Shown one piece after another: positions 13,203 through 20,667 of a DNA stretch of 25,163 bases (its first letter is position 1; the number at the start of each line of letters is the position of its first letter). The notes below the pieces were generated by a model. The model did no database searches. It was given only the letters and a program-made list of their open reading frames with translations, and had not been told where the DNA came from. The translations under genes were made by a program, and so were the position numbers. The stretch is from SHZI01 sp038214295 (GTDB lineage Bacteria > Pseudomonadota > Gammaproteobacteria > Steroidobacterales > GCA-2729495), in NCBI GenBank assembly GCA_038214295.1, contig JBBQSA010000048.1, forward strand, positions 1 through 25,163. The letters are read 5' to 3'.

Positions 13203-13625
13203 CTAGAGGCGGATACGGCCTCCGCCGCCGGGCATGCCGCCGCCACCGAGGCCGCCGCCACCACCACCGCCACCGAAGCCACCGGCGGCATCGGGCACGA
13301 TCAGCGACGACGCCTGCTCGCGGCGCATATCCTCAAGCTTCTGCATGGTCTCCACCAGGGCGCCATTGGCCGCGGTGGCAAAGTTCTCCACGGCCTTTTC
13401 CAGGGAATCACCCGGGATCTCGAAGCTGAGCGGCAGGGCGCCCATGCGGGACATCAGCTGCGTCTGGCCAACGTAGACCACCGGCCGTGCCGGATCCGGC
13501 TTGCCCGCCCGGTCGATCGGCGTGAGGCGCTGGATCGTGCCGACACGGCGGTCGGTGAAGATCTCTTCCTGATAGAGGTCGTTCTCCTCCATCTTGAGTT
13601 CGATATCGAGAGGTTGTTCAGCCAT
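13203..13625 (-). CDS. Conserved hypothetical protein with glycine-rich tail (140 aa)
   Basis: The body (residues 1 to about 110) is charged and cytoplasmic: LDIELKMEENDLYQEEIFTD, then RRVGTIQRLTPIDRAGKPDP, RPVVYVGQTQLMSRMGALPL, FEIPGDSLEKAVENFATAAN and a helix ETMQKLEDMRREQASSLIVP. This pattern resembles a gammaproteobacterial conserved hypothetical family of unknown function. The final 30 residues are almost pure Gly with few others (GGFGGGGGGGGLGGGGMPGG, ending RIRL), giving a flexible tail. Start is ATG 13625; a second in-frame ATG two codons upstream (13631) cannot be excluded, and no strong Shine-Dalgarno is seen. It is divergent from the VOC-srkA operon with a 127-nt gap. The tail may mediate interaction or anchoring; this is inference. 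Confidence 0.75.
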   Translation of the reverse strand: MAEQPLDIELKMEENDLYQEEIFTDRRVGTIQRLTPIDRAGKPDPARPVVYVGQTQLMSRMGALPLSFEIPGDSLEKAVENFATAANGALVETMQKLEDMRREQASSLIVPDAAGGFGGGGGGGGLGGGGMPGGGGRIRL

Positions 13626-13752
13626 CGGCATTTGTCCGCGGGAACCGGGCGCAAAGGATAGCAGACCACCCTCTGCGACGTCGGCCCCGGATCGCGGACC
13701 GGGGCAGGGGCCGGGCCATACTTGCCGGGCCGATATTGCTACCATCTTTGTC

Positions 13753-14733
13753 ATGTCTGCTGCCAGCAAGAACCCTGCCCGGGACGGCTATACCGGCTTT
13801 GCCGAGGCCGTCGTCAGCGTCAGCCATTTCGGCAAGGCGGCGGGCCTGGTCCAGGCCGGCGGCTGGGAATTGCTGCACGAAGGTCCCGGCGCCGAAGGGC
13901 TGCACAAGGCCTGGGGCCTGAAGCCTGCGGCCCGCATCGACGAGCAGCTGCTCCACGTGCCGTCGATGCCCTACGGCTACCTGCGCTTCACGCGCATCAG
14001 CAATGCGCCCCAGCAACCCATTCGCCCGCTCGACGCCCGGCCCTGGGAAACCGGCGGGCTCTGGCTGCTCTACACCCGGTCCACGGACGACGCGGCGCTC
14101 TCCGCCGCGCTCGACGCGGCCGGCTGGCCCACCGTGCGCGGCGTGCACAGCTTCGACTTCGGCGAACTCGCGGTCAACGAGGTGCACCAGCACGGGCCCG
14201 ACGGCATGGTCCTGTCGATCATCGAGCAGCTGAAGCCGCCGCTGCCGATCCCCGCACCGAAACTGACCCACGTCTTCAACGCCGCCATCATCGTCCGGGA
14301 CTTCACCCGGGCCCGGCAGTTCTTCGTCGACCAGCTCGGGTTCAGGCCCTGGATGGAACTCGACTGGCAGGGGGACAACCCGGGCCTCACGCTGCTCGCC
14401 GACCTCGAAGCGTTCCGCGGCGTGAAGACCGTCAGGACCGCCATCGTCCATCCGCGGGCGCAAAACCTCGGGTCGGTGGAACTGATCGGCTGGGACGGCG
14501 CGCCGCCCGGCCGGGACTTCGCCGAGCGCGCGAGCCCGCCCAACCTCGGGGCGATGGCCCTGCGCTTCGGGGTCGAGGCTCTCGGCGCGCACCTCAACCG
14601 CCTGCGCAGTCACGGCATCCTGCCCGTGCGTCCGGTGACGGAACTGACTCTCGAGCCCTACGGCCGGGTGCGCCTCGCTGCCGTCCGCTCGCCCGACGGG
14701 GTGTGGCTCGAATTCTTCGAAGTGCTGGACTGA
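13753..14733 (+). CDS. Two-domain VOC superfamily protein (326 aa)
   Basis: The N-terminal half (about 1-130) is a VOC-like module beginning TGFAEAVVSVSHFGKAAGLV. The C-terminal half starts at LTHVFNAAIIVRDFTRARQF (about 173-192), continues FFVDQLGFRPWMELDWQGDN, and ends with the typical last strand RLAAVRSPDGVWLEFFEVLD, where E in LEFFE could be a metal ligand. This is a fused double-VOC protein resembling ring-cleavage dioxygenase or isomerase-like proteins, but no specific substrate can be named. ATG 13753 is chosen because upstream codons overlap the divergent gene. It opens a compact four-gene operon: 7 nt to srkA, then 7 nt to the second VOC gene, then a 1-nt overlap to the dehydrogenase. 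Confidence 0.85.
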   Translation: MSAASKNPARDGYTGFAEAVVSVSHFGKAAGLVQAGGWELLHEGPGAEGLHKAWGLKPAARIDEQLLHVPSMPYGYLRFTRISNAPQQPIRPLDARPWETGGLWLLYTRSTDDAALSAALDAAGWPTVRGVHSFDFGELAVNEVHQHGPDGMVLSIIEQLKPPLPIPAPKLTHVFNAAIIVRDFTRARQFFVDQLGFRPWMELDWQGDNPGLTLLADLEAFRGVKTVRTAIVHPRAQNLGSVELIGWDGAPPGRDFAERASPPNLGAMALRFGVEALGAHLNRLRSHGILPVRPVTELTLEPYGRVRLAAVRSPDGVWLEFFEVLD

Positions 14734-14740
14734 GGCCCCC

Positions 14741-15745
14741 GTGAGCACTACCGACGCCACCCTCGCCTACCAGGGCCTGTCGCCCGACGATATCCTGTCC
14801 GCGGTCGAAAGCCTGGGGCTCCGGAGCGACGGCCGGCTGCTCACGCTGAACAGCTACGAAAACCGCGTCTACCGCGTCGGCATCGAGGACGGCCCGCCCG
14901 TGGTGCCCAAGTTCTACCGCCCCGGCCGCTGGACCGATGCCGCCATCCAGGAGGAGCACGACTTCACGCTGGAACTCGCCGCGGAGGAAATCCCGGTGGC
15001 CGCGCCGTTCGAGCGGGATGGCCGGACACTGCACCACCACGGCGCCTTCCGCTTCGCGGTCTACCCCTGCTTCGGCGGCCGCGCGCCCGAACTGGACGAC
15101 CTGAAGCTCCTGCGCCAGCTCGGCCGCTTCGTGGCCCGCATCCACCTGTGCGGCCAGCGCGCCTCCTTCGCCCACCGCCCGCACCTGTCCATCCACTCGT
15201 TCGGCGAAAACTCCCGGGAGTTCCTGCTGGGGGCGGGCTTCATCCCCGACGACATCCGTCCCGCCTACGAGAGCGTCTGCGAGGCCGCGCTCGACCGTGT
15301 GGAACACTGCTACGAGCGGGCGGGCGAGCCGCGGGAGCTGCGCCTGCACGGCGACTTCCACCCGGGCAATGTGCTGGTGCTCGACGACATCCTGCACATC
15401 GTGGACTTTGACGACACCTGCACCGGGCCCGCGGTGCAGGACCTCTGGATGTTCCTGTCCGGCGACCGCCACGAGCAGACGCCGCAGCTGGCCGAGCTGC
15501 TGGCCGGCTACACCGAGTTCCGGGAATTCGACGGCGCGGAGCTGAACCTGATCGAGGCGCTCCGGACGCTGCGCATCATGCACTACGCCGCCTGGCTCGC
15601 CCGGCGCTGGGAGGATCCGGCCTTCCAGGTGGCCTTTCCCTGGTTCGGTGGCCGGCGCTACTGGGACGAGCACGTGCTGGCCCTGCGCGAGCAGATCGCG
15701 CTGATGGACGAGGAACCGCTGCGCTGGGAGCCCGCGCGGGTTTGA
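14741..15745 (+). CDS. srkA: Stress response kinase A, SrkA/YihE family (334 aa)
   Basis: Aminoglycoside-phosphotransferase-like Ser/Thr kinase fold. The N-lobe motif LNSYENRVYRVG (36-47) is the signature of SrkA/YihE. The ATP-binding Lys lies in VVPKFYRPGRWTD (K57), an E-containing helix follows (EEHDFTLELAAEEIPV), then the catalytic loop HGDFHPGN (203-210, D205) and the metal-binding DFDD (222-225). Length matches the E. coli protein (328 aa). SrkA is a cytoplasmic kinase that counteracts stress-induced cell death in E. coli (CpxR-regulated there). Start is GTG 14741, 7 nt after the preceding VOC gene. Its placement between two double-VOC genes is unusual compared with its usual genomic context, where it is often near dsbA. 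Confidence 0.93.
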   Translation: MSTTDATLAYQGLSPDDILSAVESLGLRSDGRLLTLNSYENRVYRVGIEDGPPVVPKFYRPGRWTDAAIQEEHDFTLELAAEEIPVAAPFERDGRTLHHHGAFRFAVYPCFGGRAPELDDLKLLRQLGRFVARIHLCGQRASFAHRPHLSIHSFGENSREFLLGAGFIPDDIRPAYESVCEAALDRVEHCYERAGEPRELRLHGDFHPGNVLVLDDILHIVDFDDTCTGPAVQDLWMFLSGDRHEQTPQLAELLAGYTEFREFDGAELNLIEALRTLRIMHYAAWLARRWEDPAFQVAFPWFGGRRYWDEHVLALREQIALMDEEPLRWEPARV

Positions 15746-15752
15746 GGACGCC

Positions 15753-16715
15753 ATGAATGCGAGGGTAGGCGGCGTCGAAACGGCCACCGGGTACTCGGCA
15801 CTCGAGGAGCGTGCCAAGCTGCTCCGGCACATTGCCATCGTCACCCACTGTGTGCCGGCGCTGGACCCGGTCGTCGCGGCCTGGACCCGCTACCTCGGGT
15901 ACCGGGTGATCGAACACGGCGAGGTCGGCCCGGCGCTCGGCGCCGCGTGGCGCACGCCCGGTACGATCGGCCAGCGCTACTGCACCCTCGTCCCGGCCAG
16001 CGGTCAGGACTCTTATATACGCTTCGTGGAGACCACCGACCCGGGCGGCTACGGCCCGCCGATGACGTTTGGCTGGAACGCCACCGAACTGCTGGTGCAG
16101 GACGTGGACGCCCTCGCCCGGGAATTCCGCGGCTCGCCGTTCACCGTCCTTGGCGGGCCCGGCGATCTCTATCCGCGGCCCCGGGCGCCGCGCGCGATGC
16201 AGGTGGTGGGACCGTCCGGCGAACTCATCTACTTCACGCGCATCCTGCCGGGCGGCAGCCGCTACGGCCTGCACGGCGCCCGCTCGCCGGTGGACCGGGT
16301 GTTCATCGTGACGGTGGGCGGGCCCTCCTCGGAGCAGATGCACGCCTTCTACGGCGGCACGCTCGGCCACCGCATCATGGACCGGATGCCCTTCATCAAC
16401 ACCATCCTCGCCCACGGTTGCAGCGTGCCGGACTCCACCATCTTCCCCACCTCCATCGCCCGCATTCCCGGCCGCAGCTTCCTCGTGGAGATGGACCAGT
16501 ACCCGCCGGGCGTGGGACCGCGGCCCCGGTGCGCGGGCCACCTGCCACCGGGCATGTCCCTGGTGAGCTTCCGCGTGGACAACCTGGACGCCATACCCGT
16601 GCCGTTCCGCGCCCCGCCACAGCGGGTCGACGGGATTCCCTACGGCGGGCGCCGCAGCGCCGTGATCGAGGGCAGCGCCGGCGAGTGGCTGGAACTGATC
16701 GAGGAGCAACCCTGA
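15753..16715 (+). CDS. Two-domain VOC superfamily protein (320 aa)
   Basis: Two tandem VOC modules. The first begins LLRHIAIVTHCVPALDPVVA (about 23-42), with WTRYLGYRVIEHGEVGPALG following, and includes SGELIYFTRILPGG (155-168), where E157 is a likely metal ligand. The second begins VDRVFIVTVGGPSSEQMHAF (180-199) with FYGGTLGHRIMDRMPFINTI, and ends SAVIEGSAGEWLELIEEQ. The arrangement recalls ring-fission dioxygenase-like or isomerase-like proteins; the substrate is unknown. It is distinct in sequence from the other double-VOC protein of the operon, so the two are not recent duplicates. ATG 15753 is preceded by GAGG about 5 nt upstream. The stop overlaps the next start by 1 nt (TGATG). Confidence 0.85.
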   Translation: MNARVGGVETATGYSALEERAKLLRHIAIVTHCVPALDPVVAAWTRYLGYRVIEHGEVGPALGAAWRTPGTIGQRYCTLVPASGQDSYIRFVETTDPGGYGPPMTFGWNATELLVQDVDALAREFRGSPFTVLGGPGDLYPRPRAPRAMQVVGPSGELIYFTRILPGGSRYGLHGARSPVDRVFIVTVGGPSSEQMHAFYGGTLGHRIMDRMPFINTILAHGCSVPDSTIFPTSIARIPGRSFLVEMDQYPPGVGPRPRCAGHLPPGMSLVSFRVDNLDAIPVPFRAPPQRVDGIPYGGRRSAVIEGSAGEWLELIEEQP

Positions 16716-17836
16716 TGAAAACCGGTTACCGGGCGCTGGCCGCCACCCTAGTGCTTGCCGCGTTCAATCACGCCGGTGCCAGCGAGGTCCCCGCATCGCC
16801 GCTCGCGGTGGCAATGATCCGCGAACTCGAGCTCAGGGAAGCCCCGCGGCCGGTCCGCGAGACACGGGGCTGGACCCGGCCCCGCCGCATCGTGGTCCGC
16901 GCCGAGTCGCCCGAGCGCCTCGCGCCCTTCCGCGAACTTGCGCCGGGCGTGGAATTCGTCGCCGCGAGTGACGAGGCGGCGGCACTGGCGCTTATCGCCG
17001 ACGCGGACGCGCTGCTCGGCTTCTGCGAGCCCGACATCGTGGCCGCCGGCAAGCGCCTGCGCTGGATCCAGCTGTACACGGCCGGCGCCGGGCCCTGCGT
17101 GGAGGTCCCGGGCGTCCGGGAACGGGGCATCATCGTCACCAACATGCAGCGGATCTCGTCGCCCGAGATCGCGGAGCACGCGCTCGCAATGCTGCTCGCC
17201 TTCACCCGCGGCCTGAACGCGTGGCTGCCCGTGCAGCGGCAGGCGGAATGGAACCCGCGCGCATTTCCCATGCAGAAGCTCTGGGAGCTGCGCGGCCGCA
17301 CCCTGCTGGTAGTCGGCCTCGGCGGCATCGGCACCGAGCTCGCCAGGCGCGCCAGCGGGCTCGGCATGACGGTCATCGCCACGCGCGCCTCGGCCGCGGA
17401 CAAGCCGGCCTATGTCGAGTACGTCGGCAAGCCCGGCGAGCTGCTCACGCTCGCCGCCCGGGCCGACGTGGTGGTGAACTGCACGCCCCTGCTGCCCAGC
17501 ACGCTGGACCTCTTCGATGCGAAGTTTTTCGCGACCATGAAGCGCGGCGGCTACTTCATCAACGTGGGCCGCGGGAAGAGCGTGGTGCAGGACGCGCTCG
17601 TCGTCGCGCTGAAGTCCGGCCAGCTGGCCGGCGCGGGCCTGGACGTGACCGAGCCCGAACCCCTGCCCCCGGATCACCCGCTCTGGCAACTGCCCAACGT
17701 GATCATCACGCCCCACGTGGCCGCCAGCTCGGACCGGGTCTTCGGCCGCGTGTTCCTGCTGGCTCAGGAGAACACCCGACGCTACGTGGCGGGGGAACGG
17801 CTGCTGTCGGTGGTGGACACCGCGCGGGGGTACTGA
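16715..17836 (+). CDS. D-2-hydroxyacid dehydrogenase with Sec signal peptide (373 aa)
   Basis: NAD(P)-dependent D-2-hydroxyacid dehydrogenase fold. The dinucleotide-binding motif is LLVVGLGGIGTELARRASGLG (GLGGIG 201-206). The catalytic set is Arg286 in INVGRGKSVVQ, Glu about 313 in GLDVTEPEPLP and His334 in IITPHVAASSD. SSPEIAEHALAMLLAFTRGLN marks the hinge region. Unusually, residues 1-22 look like a cleavable Sec signal (basic MKTGYR, hydrophobic ALAATLVLAAF, cleavage after AGA before SEV), and residues 23-55 form a linker before the catalytic domain (RRIVVRAESPERL). If exported, it would work in the periplasm, where NAD(P)H is not expected. ATG 16715 overlaps the VOC stop, so the N-terminus is well placed. 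It closes the VOC-srkA-VOC operon. Confidence 0.88.
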   Translation: MKTGYRALAATLVLAAFNHAGASEVPASPLAVAMIRELELREAPRPVRETRGWTRPRRIVVRAESPERLAPFRELAPGVEFVAASDEAAALALIADADALLGFCEPDIVAAGKRLRWIQLYTAGAGPCVEVPGVRERGIIVTNMQRISSPEIAEHALAMLLAFTRGLNAWLPVQRQAEWNPRAFPMQKLWELRGRTLLVVGLGGIGTELARRASGLGMTVIATRASAADKPAYVEYVGKPGELLTLAARADVVVNCTPLLPSTLDLFDAKFFATMKRGGYFINVGRGKSVVQDALVVALKSGQLAGAGLDVTEPEPLPPDHPLWQLPNVIITPHVAASSDRVFGRVFLLAQENTRRYVAGERLLSVVDTARGY

Positions 17837-17859
17837 GCCCGCCCGGGTCGAAGCGAGGG

Positions 17860-18276
17860 TCAGAGCCCGAGCCGCGGGATCTCGATGGCCGGGCAACGAT
17901 CCATTATGACGGTCAGTCCCGCCGCGCAGCCCCGCTCCGCCGCCTCGGCGTTGACGACGCCGAGCTGCATCCAGACGACGGTCGCGCCAATGGCGATAGC
18001 CTCGTCGACCACGGGGCCCGCATCCACTGAATTGCGGAACACGTCCACCATGTCGACGGGCACGCCTATCGACCGGAGGTCCGGTTGCACGGTCTCGCCA
18101 AGCAGTGTCTGGCCCGCCAGCGACGGGTTCACAGGGATGCAGCGGTAACCCTGGGACTGCAGGTAGCGCATCACGCCGTGGGAGGCCCGGTGCGGCTTAT
18201 TCGACGCGCCGACCACCGCGATGGTCTGCACCCGGCGCAGGGTGTCGGCGATCAGCTGGTCGGTCACCGCGCTCAC
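17860..18276 (-). CDS. CoA-binding domain protein (YccU-like, about 138 aa)
   Basis: A single Rossmann-type CoA_binding_2 domain: TIAVVGASNKPHRASHGVMR (about 18-37), then YLQSQGYRCIPVNPSLAGQT, PVDMVDVFRNSVDAGPVVDE, AIAIGATVVWMQLGVVNAEA and a C-terminal GLTVIMDRCPAIEIPRL. Length matches stand-alone YccU-type proteins, which bind CoA or an adenosine-containing ligand; function is not established. GTG 18276 overlaps the SDR stop codon (GTGA), so translation is probably coupled; a GTG at 18267 is the alternative. It is the second gene of a two-gene minus-strand operon with the SDR and converges on the dehydrogenase with a 23-nt gap lacking a hairpin. Confidence 0.88.
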   Translation of the reverse strand: MSAVTDQLIADTLRRVQTIAVVGASNKPHRASHGVMRYLQSQGYRCIPVNPSLAGQTLLGETVQPDLRSIGVPVDMVDVFRNSVDAGPVVDEAIAIGATVVWMQLGVVNAEAAERGCAAGLTVIMDRCPAIEIPRLGL

Positions 18277-19175
18277 AGCCAGGTCCGGAGCAGCTTCTCG
18301 GATTCGGCCCAGAGCCGCGCCGCCAGCGCGTCGTCTTCCATCACCTTCTCCGGCGTGGCCACGGCGCAATCGGCGAAGTAGCGCCCGCTGATCCCGGCCA
18401 CGTCCGGGTGCGCGGCCACGTAGCAGGTCGTCGCGGCGCCCTGCGCCGTGGTCTTGATCCGAGAGCGCAGCAGTGGTCCCAGCAGGGGCGCCAGCAGCTG
18501 CTGCCAGGCCGGGATGTAGCGGATGATGTTGGTGATGATGAGCCCCGGGTGGACCGCGTTGGCCGTCGTGGAGGTGCCTGCCAGCCGCCGGGCGAGCTCC
18601 CGGGCCACCAGCGCGTTGGCGAGCTTCGACTGGCCGTAGAACACCCGGGGTGCATAGCCCTTGTCCCCGGTCAGGTTGTTGAAGGCGATCCCTTCCGGCG
18701 GCGCCCACTTGTGGGCACTGCTGCTCAGCATGACGACGCGCCCGGCGGGGGCTGCGCGCACCGTGTCCAGCAGGCGCTGCACCAGCAGGAAGTGCCCCAG
18801 GTGATTGACGAGGAACTGCTTCTCCAGGCCCCGGACCAGCTCGAGCTTCGGCGGGGCCATGATCCCGGCGTTGCAGATCAGCATGTCGAGGGGCACGCCG
18901 AGCTGGCGCACCCGGTTAGCGCATTCCGCGACGGCGTCGAAATCCTCCAGCTCGCAGGCGATTGGCGTGGCCCGACCGGGGATGCCGGCGCTGGCCTCCC
19001 GGGCCTTGTCGAGAGTGCGGCCCGCGACCAGCACGTGGGCCCCGCGCAGGGCCAGCACCCGGGCGGTTTCGAGGCCTATGCCAGAGGTCGCACCGGTAAC
19101 GAGCGCGGTCTGGGCGGCCAGGTCGAGTCCGGCCGTGACCTCCTCCGCAGTCGAGTGTTTGTCGAAACGGGCCAT
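18273..19175 (-). CDS. Short-chain dehydrogenase/reductase, retinol-dehydrogenase-like (300 aa)
   Basis: Classical SDR: the cofactor motif TGATSGIG (27-34), CNAGIMAPP (about 101-109, NAG motif), the catalytic triad S152 region in VVMLSSSAHKW, Y180 and K184 in YGQSK, and NAVHPGLIITNI after it. Subfamily features (AHKWAPPEG, SKLANALVARELARRL) are those of WWOX/retinol-dehydrogenase-like SDRs acting on lipophilic alcohols or ketones; the true substrate is unknown. Arg in VAGRT after the second strand suggests NADP preference. No signal peptide; cytoplasmic or membrane-associated. Start ATG 19175 has only a weak Shine-Dalgarno. The CoA-binding gene overlaps its stop by 4 nt. It is divergent from the MFS gene. 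Confidence 0.9.
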   Translation of the reverse strand: MARFDKHSTAEEVTAGLDLAAQTALVTGATSGIGLETARVLALRGAHVLVAGRTLDKAREASAGIPGRATPIACELEDFDAVAECANRVRQLGVPLDMLICNAGIMAPPKLELVRGLEKQFLVNHLGHFLLVQRLLDTVRAAPAGRVVMLSSSAHKWAPPEGIAFNNLTGDKGYAPRVFYGQSKLANALVARELARRLAGTSTTANAVHPGLIITNIIRYIPAWQQLLAPLLGPLLRSRIKTTAQGAATTCYVAAHPDVAGISGRYFADCAVATPEKVMEDDALAARLWAESEKLLRTWL

Positions 19176-19214
19176 GTTCAGGACTGGAGGTGCCGGGCGA
19201 CGGATGGCGGCTCA

Positions 19215-19244
19215 GTATAATGCGCGCCGCGTTCGCGGAGGCCA
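19215..19244 (+). promoter_or_regulatory. Promoter -10 and leader of the MFS gene (shared module)
   Basis: GTATAATGCGCGCC at 19215-19228 contains a perfect TATAAT (19216-19221) and a GC-rich discriminator. The -35 is weak (around 19191-19198). The 30 bp from here match 26 of 30 positions of the uup leader at 20626-20655. GC-rich discriminators are associated with negative stringent control; that is inference here. Confidence 0.65.
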
Positions 19245-19253
19245 GTCTCGCCC

Positions 19254-20606
19254 ATGTCCCAAGCCAATCAGAAGGCCGTCATGTCGCTCCTGTTCGTCGG
19301 CGTGCTCATGGGCGCGCTTGACCTCGCCGTCATCGGGCCGGCGCTCCCGGCAATCCAGGGCGCGTTCGGGCTCGACAACCGCAGCCTCTCCTGGCTGTTC
19401 AATGTCTACGTACTCGCGCAGCTGATCGGCACCCCGTTGTTCGCCAAAGCCTCGGACCAGTACGGTCGCCGGGCCGTCTACATGGTGTGCGTGACGGGGT
19501 TTGGCCTGGGATCGCTGCTGCTGGTGCTGGCCACGAACTACGAGGCCCTGTTACTCGGCCGTACCGTCCAGGGCCTCGGCGCCAGCGGCATCTTTCCCGT
19601 GGCTGCCGCCGTCATCGGTGATACGTTCCCGAAGGAAAGGCAAGGCGGCGCCCTGGGACTGATCGGCGCCGTCTTCGGCCTGGCGTTCCTGATCGGCCCG
19701 GTGCTGGGCGGCATCCTGCTGCGGTACTCGTGGCAGTGGCTCTTCCTGATCAACCTGCCCATTGCGGCGGGCCTGCTGGTCGGCGCCTGGCGCCTGCTGC
19801 CGACAGGCAATACGAGGGATCGGCTGCCTTTCGACTGGGCCGGCGGCACGGTGCTGACGCTGGCACTGCTCGGCATCGCCGTCGCAATAACCAACCTGGA
19901 CACAGCGCGGATCGGATCCAGCTTCATGAGCTGGTCCGTGGGACCCTTCCTGCTCGCCGGGGCTGGCTTGCTGCCGCTCTTCTGGCGCATAGAACAGCGC
20001 GCCACGGATCCCATCGTCCGGCCGTCGTTCTTCGCCACCCGGCAGATCCGCATCGTGATGCTCATCGCCGCCGGCATCGGCATGGTCGAGTGCGCCCAGG
20101 TCTTCTTTCCCGCGCTGGGCGTCGCGGCCCTCGGCATTCCCGCAAGCACCGCGGCCTGGCTGATGCTGCCTGGCGTCTTCGCCATGGTCATCGTGTCGCC
20201 ACTGGCCGGAAAGCTGGTGGACGCCATCGGCGCGACGCGCGTCATCCAGAGCGCCCTCGCCGTGGTCCTTGCCGGACTGCTCGTCTACGCGCTGGCCGAC
20301 ATCGACTACGTGACCTTCATCGGCGGCGGAATGGTCGTGGGTGTGGGCATTGCCGCTTTGCTCGGCGCGCCGCTGCGCTATGTCGTGCTGGAGGAGGCCC
20401 GGCCCGAGGACCGCGCCTCGACCCAGGGCCTGTTAAACATCTTCCTGGCCGTGGGCCAGCTTACGGGGGCGGCAATCGTCGGCGCGGTAGCGACCTCGGC
20501 GGGCGGCGGGACCCGCGGCTACCAGGCCTCGCTGGGCGTGTTGGCGGCAATCACCCTGCTGATTGCCCTGCTCGGGCTCGCCCTGAAGAAACGCCAGGCA
20601 GCGTGA
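19254..20606 (+). CDS. MFS transporter, DHA2-like drug:H+ antiporter type (450 aa)
   Basis: Polytopic inner-membrane protein with at least 12 hydrophobic segments. The N-terminal motif LMGALDLAVIGPALPAIQGA (about 18-37) corresponds to the family's D1/VxxALP region. The loop GTPLFAKASDQYGRRAVYMV matches MFS motif A (D-x-x-GRR). RTVQGLGASGIFPVAAAVIG (about 103-122) matches motif B, and GLAFLIGPVLGGILLRYSWQW motif C, the antiporter motif. These indicate a proton-coupled exporter, likely for hydrophobic or drug-like compounds; the substrate is not known. ATG 19254 follows GGAGG at 19236-19242 at a somewhat long spacing. It has its own strong promoter and is followed by uup from a second promoter. 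Confidence 0.9.
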   Translation: MSQANQKAVMSLLFVGVLMGALDLAVIGPALPAIQGAFGLDNRSLSWLFNVYVLAQLIGTPLFAKASDQYGRRAVYMVCVTGFGLGSLLLVLATNYEALLLGRTVQGLGASGIFPVAAAVIGDTFPKERQGGALGLIGAVFGLAFLIGPVLGGILLRYSWQWLFLINLPIAAGLLVGAWRLLPTGNTRDRLPFDWAGGTVLTLALLGIAVAITNLDTARIGSSFMSWSVGPFLLAGAGLLPLFWRIEQRATDPIVRPSFFATRQIRIVMLIAAGIGMVECAQVFFPALGVAALGIPASTAAWLMLPGVFAMVIVSPLAGKLVDAIGATRVIQSALAVVLAGLLVYALADIDYVTFIGGGMVVGVGIAALLGAPLRYVVLEEARPEDRASTQGLLNIFLAVGQLTGAAIVGAVATSAGGGTRGYQASLGVLAAITLLIALLGLALKKRQAA

Positions 20607-20625
20607 TCGGGCCCGGAACGAGCCC

Positions 20626-20655
20626 GTATAATGCGCGCCACGTTTCCGGAAGCCA
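20626..20655 (+). promoter_or_regulatory. Promoter -10 and leader of uup (shared module)
   Basis: GTATAATGCGCGCC at 20626-20639 with a perfect TATAAT (20627-20632); a weak TGATCG sits 17 nt upstream. It is near-identical to the MFS leader at 19215-19244 (26/30). It lies 35 nt before the uup ATG, so uup has its own promoter despite following the MFS gene closely. Confidence 0.65.
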
Positions 20656-20667
20656 CCACCGCGCACC

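Noticed and set aside
13220..13290. Repetitive CCGCCGCCACC tract, considered as a repeat or CRISPR-like element
   Set aside because: It is the coding sequence for the glycine tail of the minus-strand protein; there are no direct repeats with spacers.
13618..14760. 380-codon minus-strand frame opposite the first double-VOC gene
   Set aside because: Shadow of the VOC gene; no ribosome binding site or recognisable fold.
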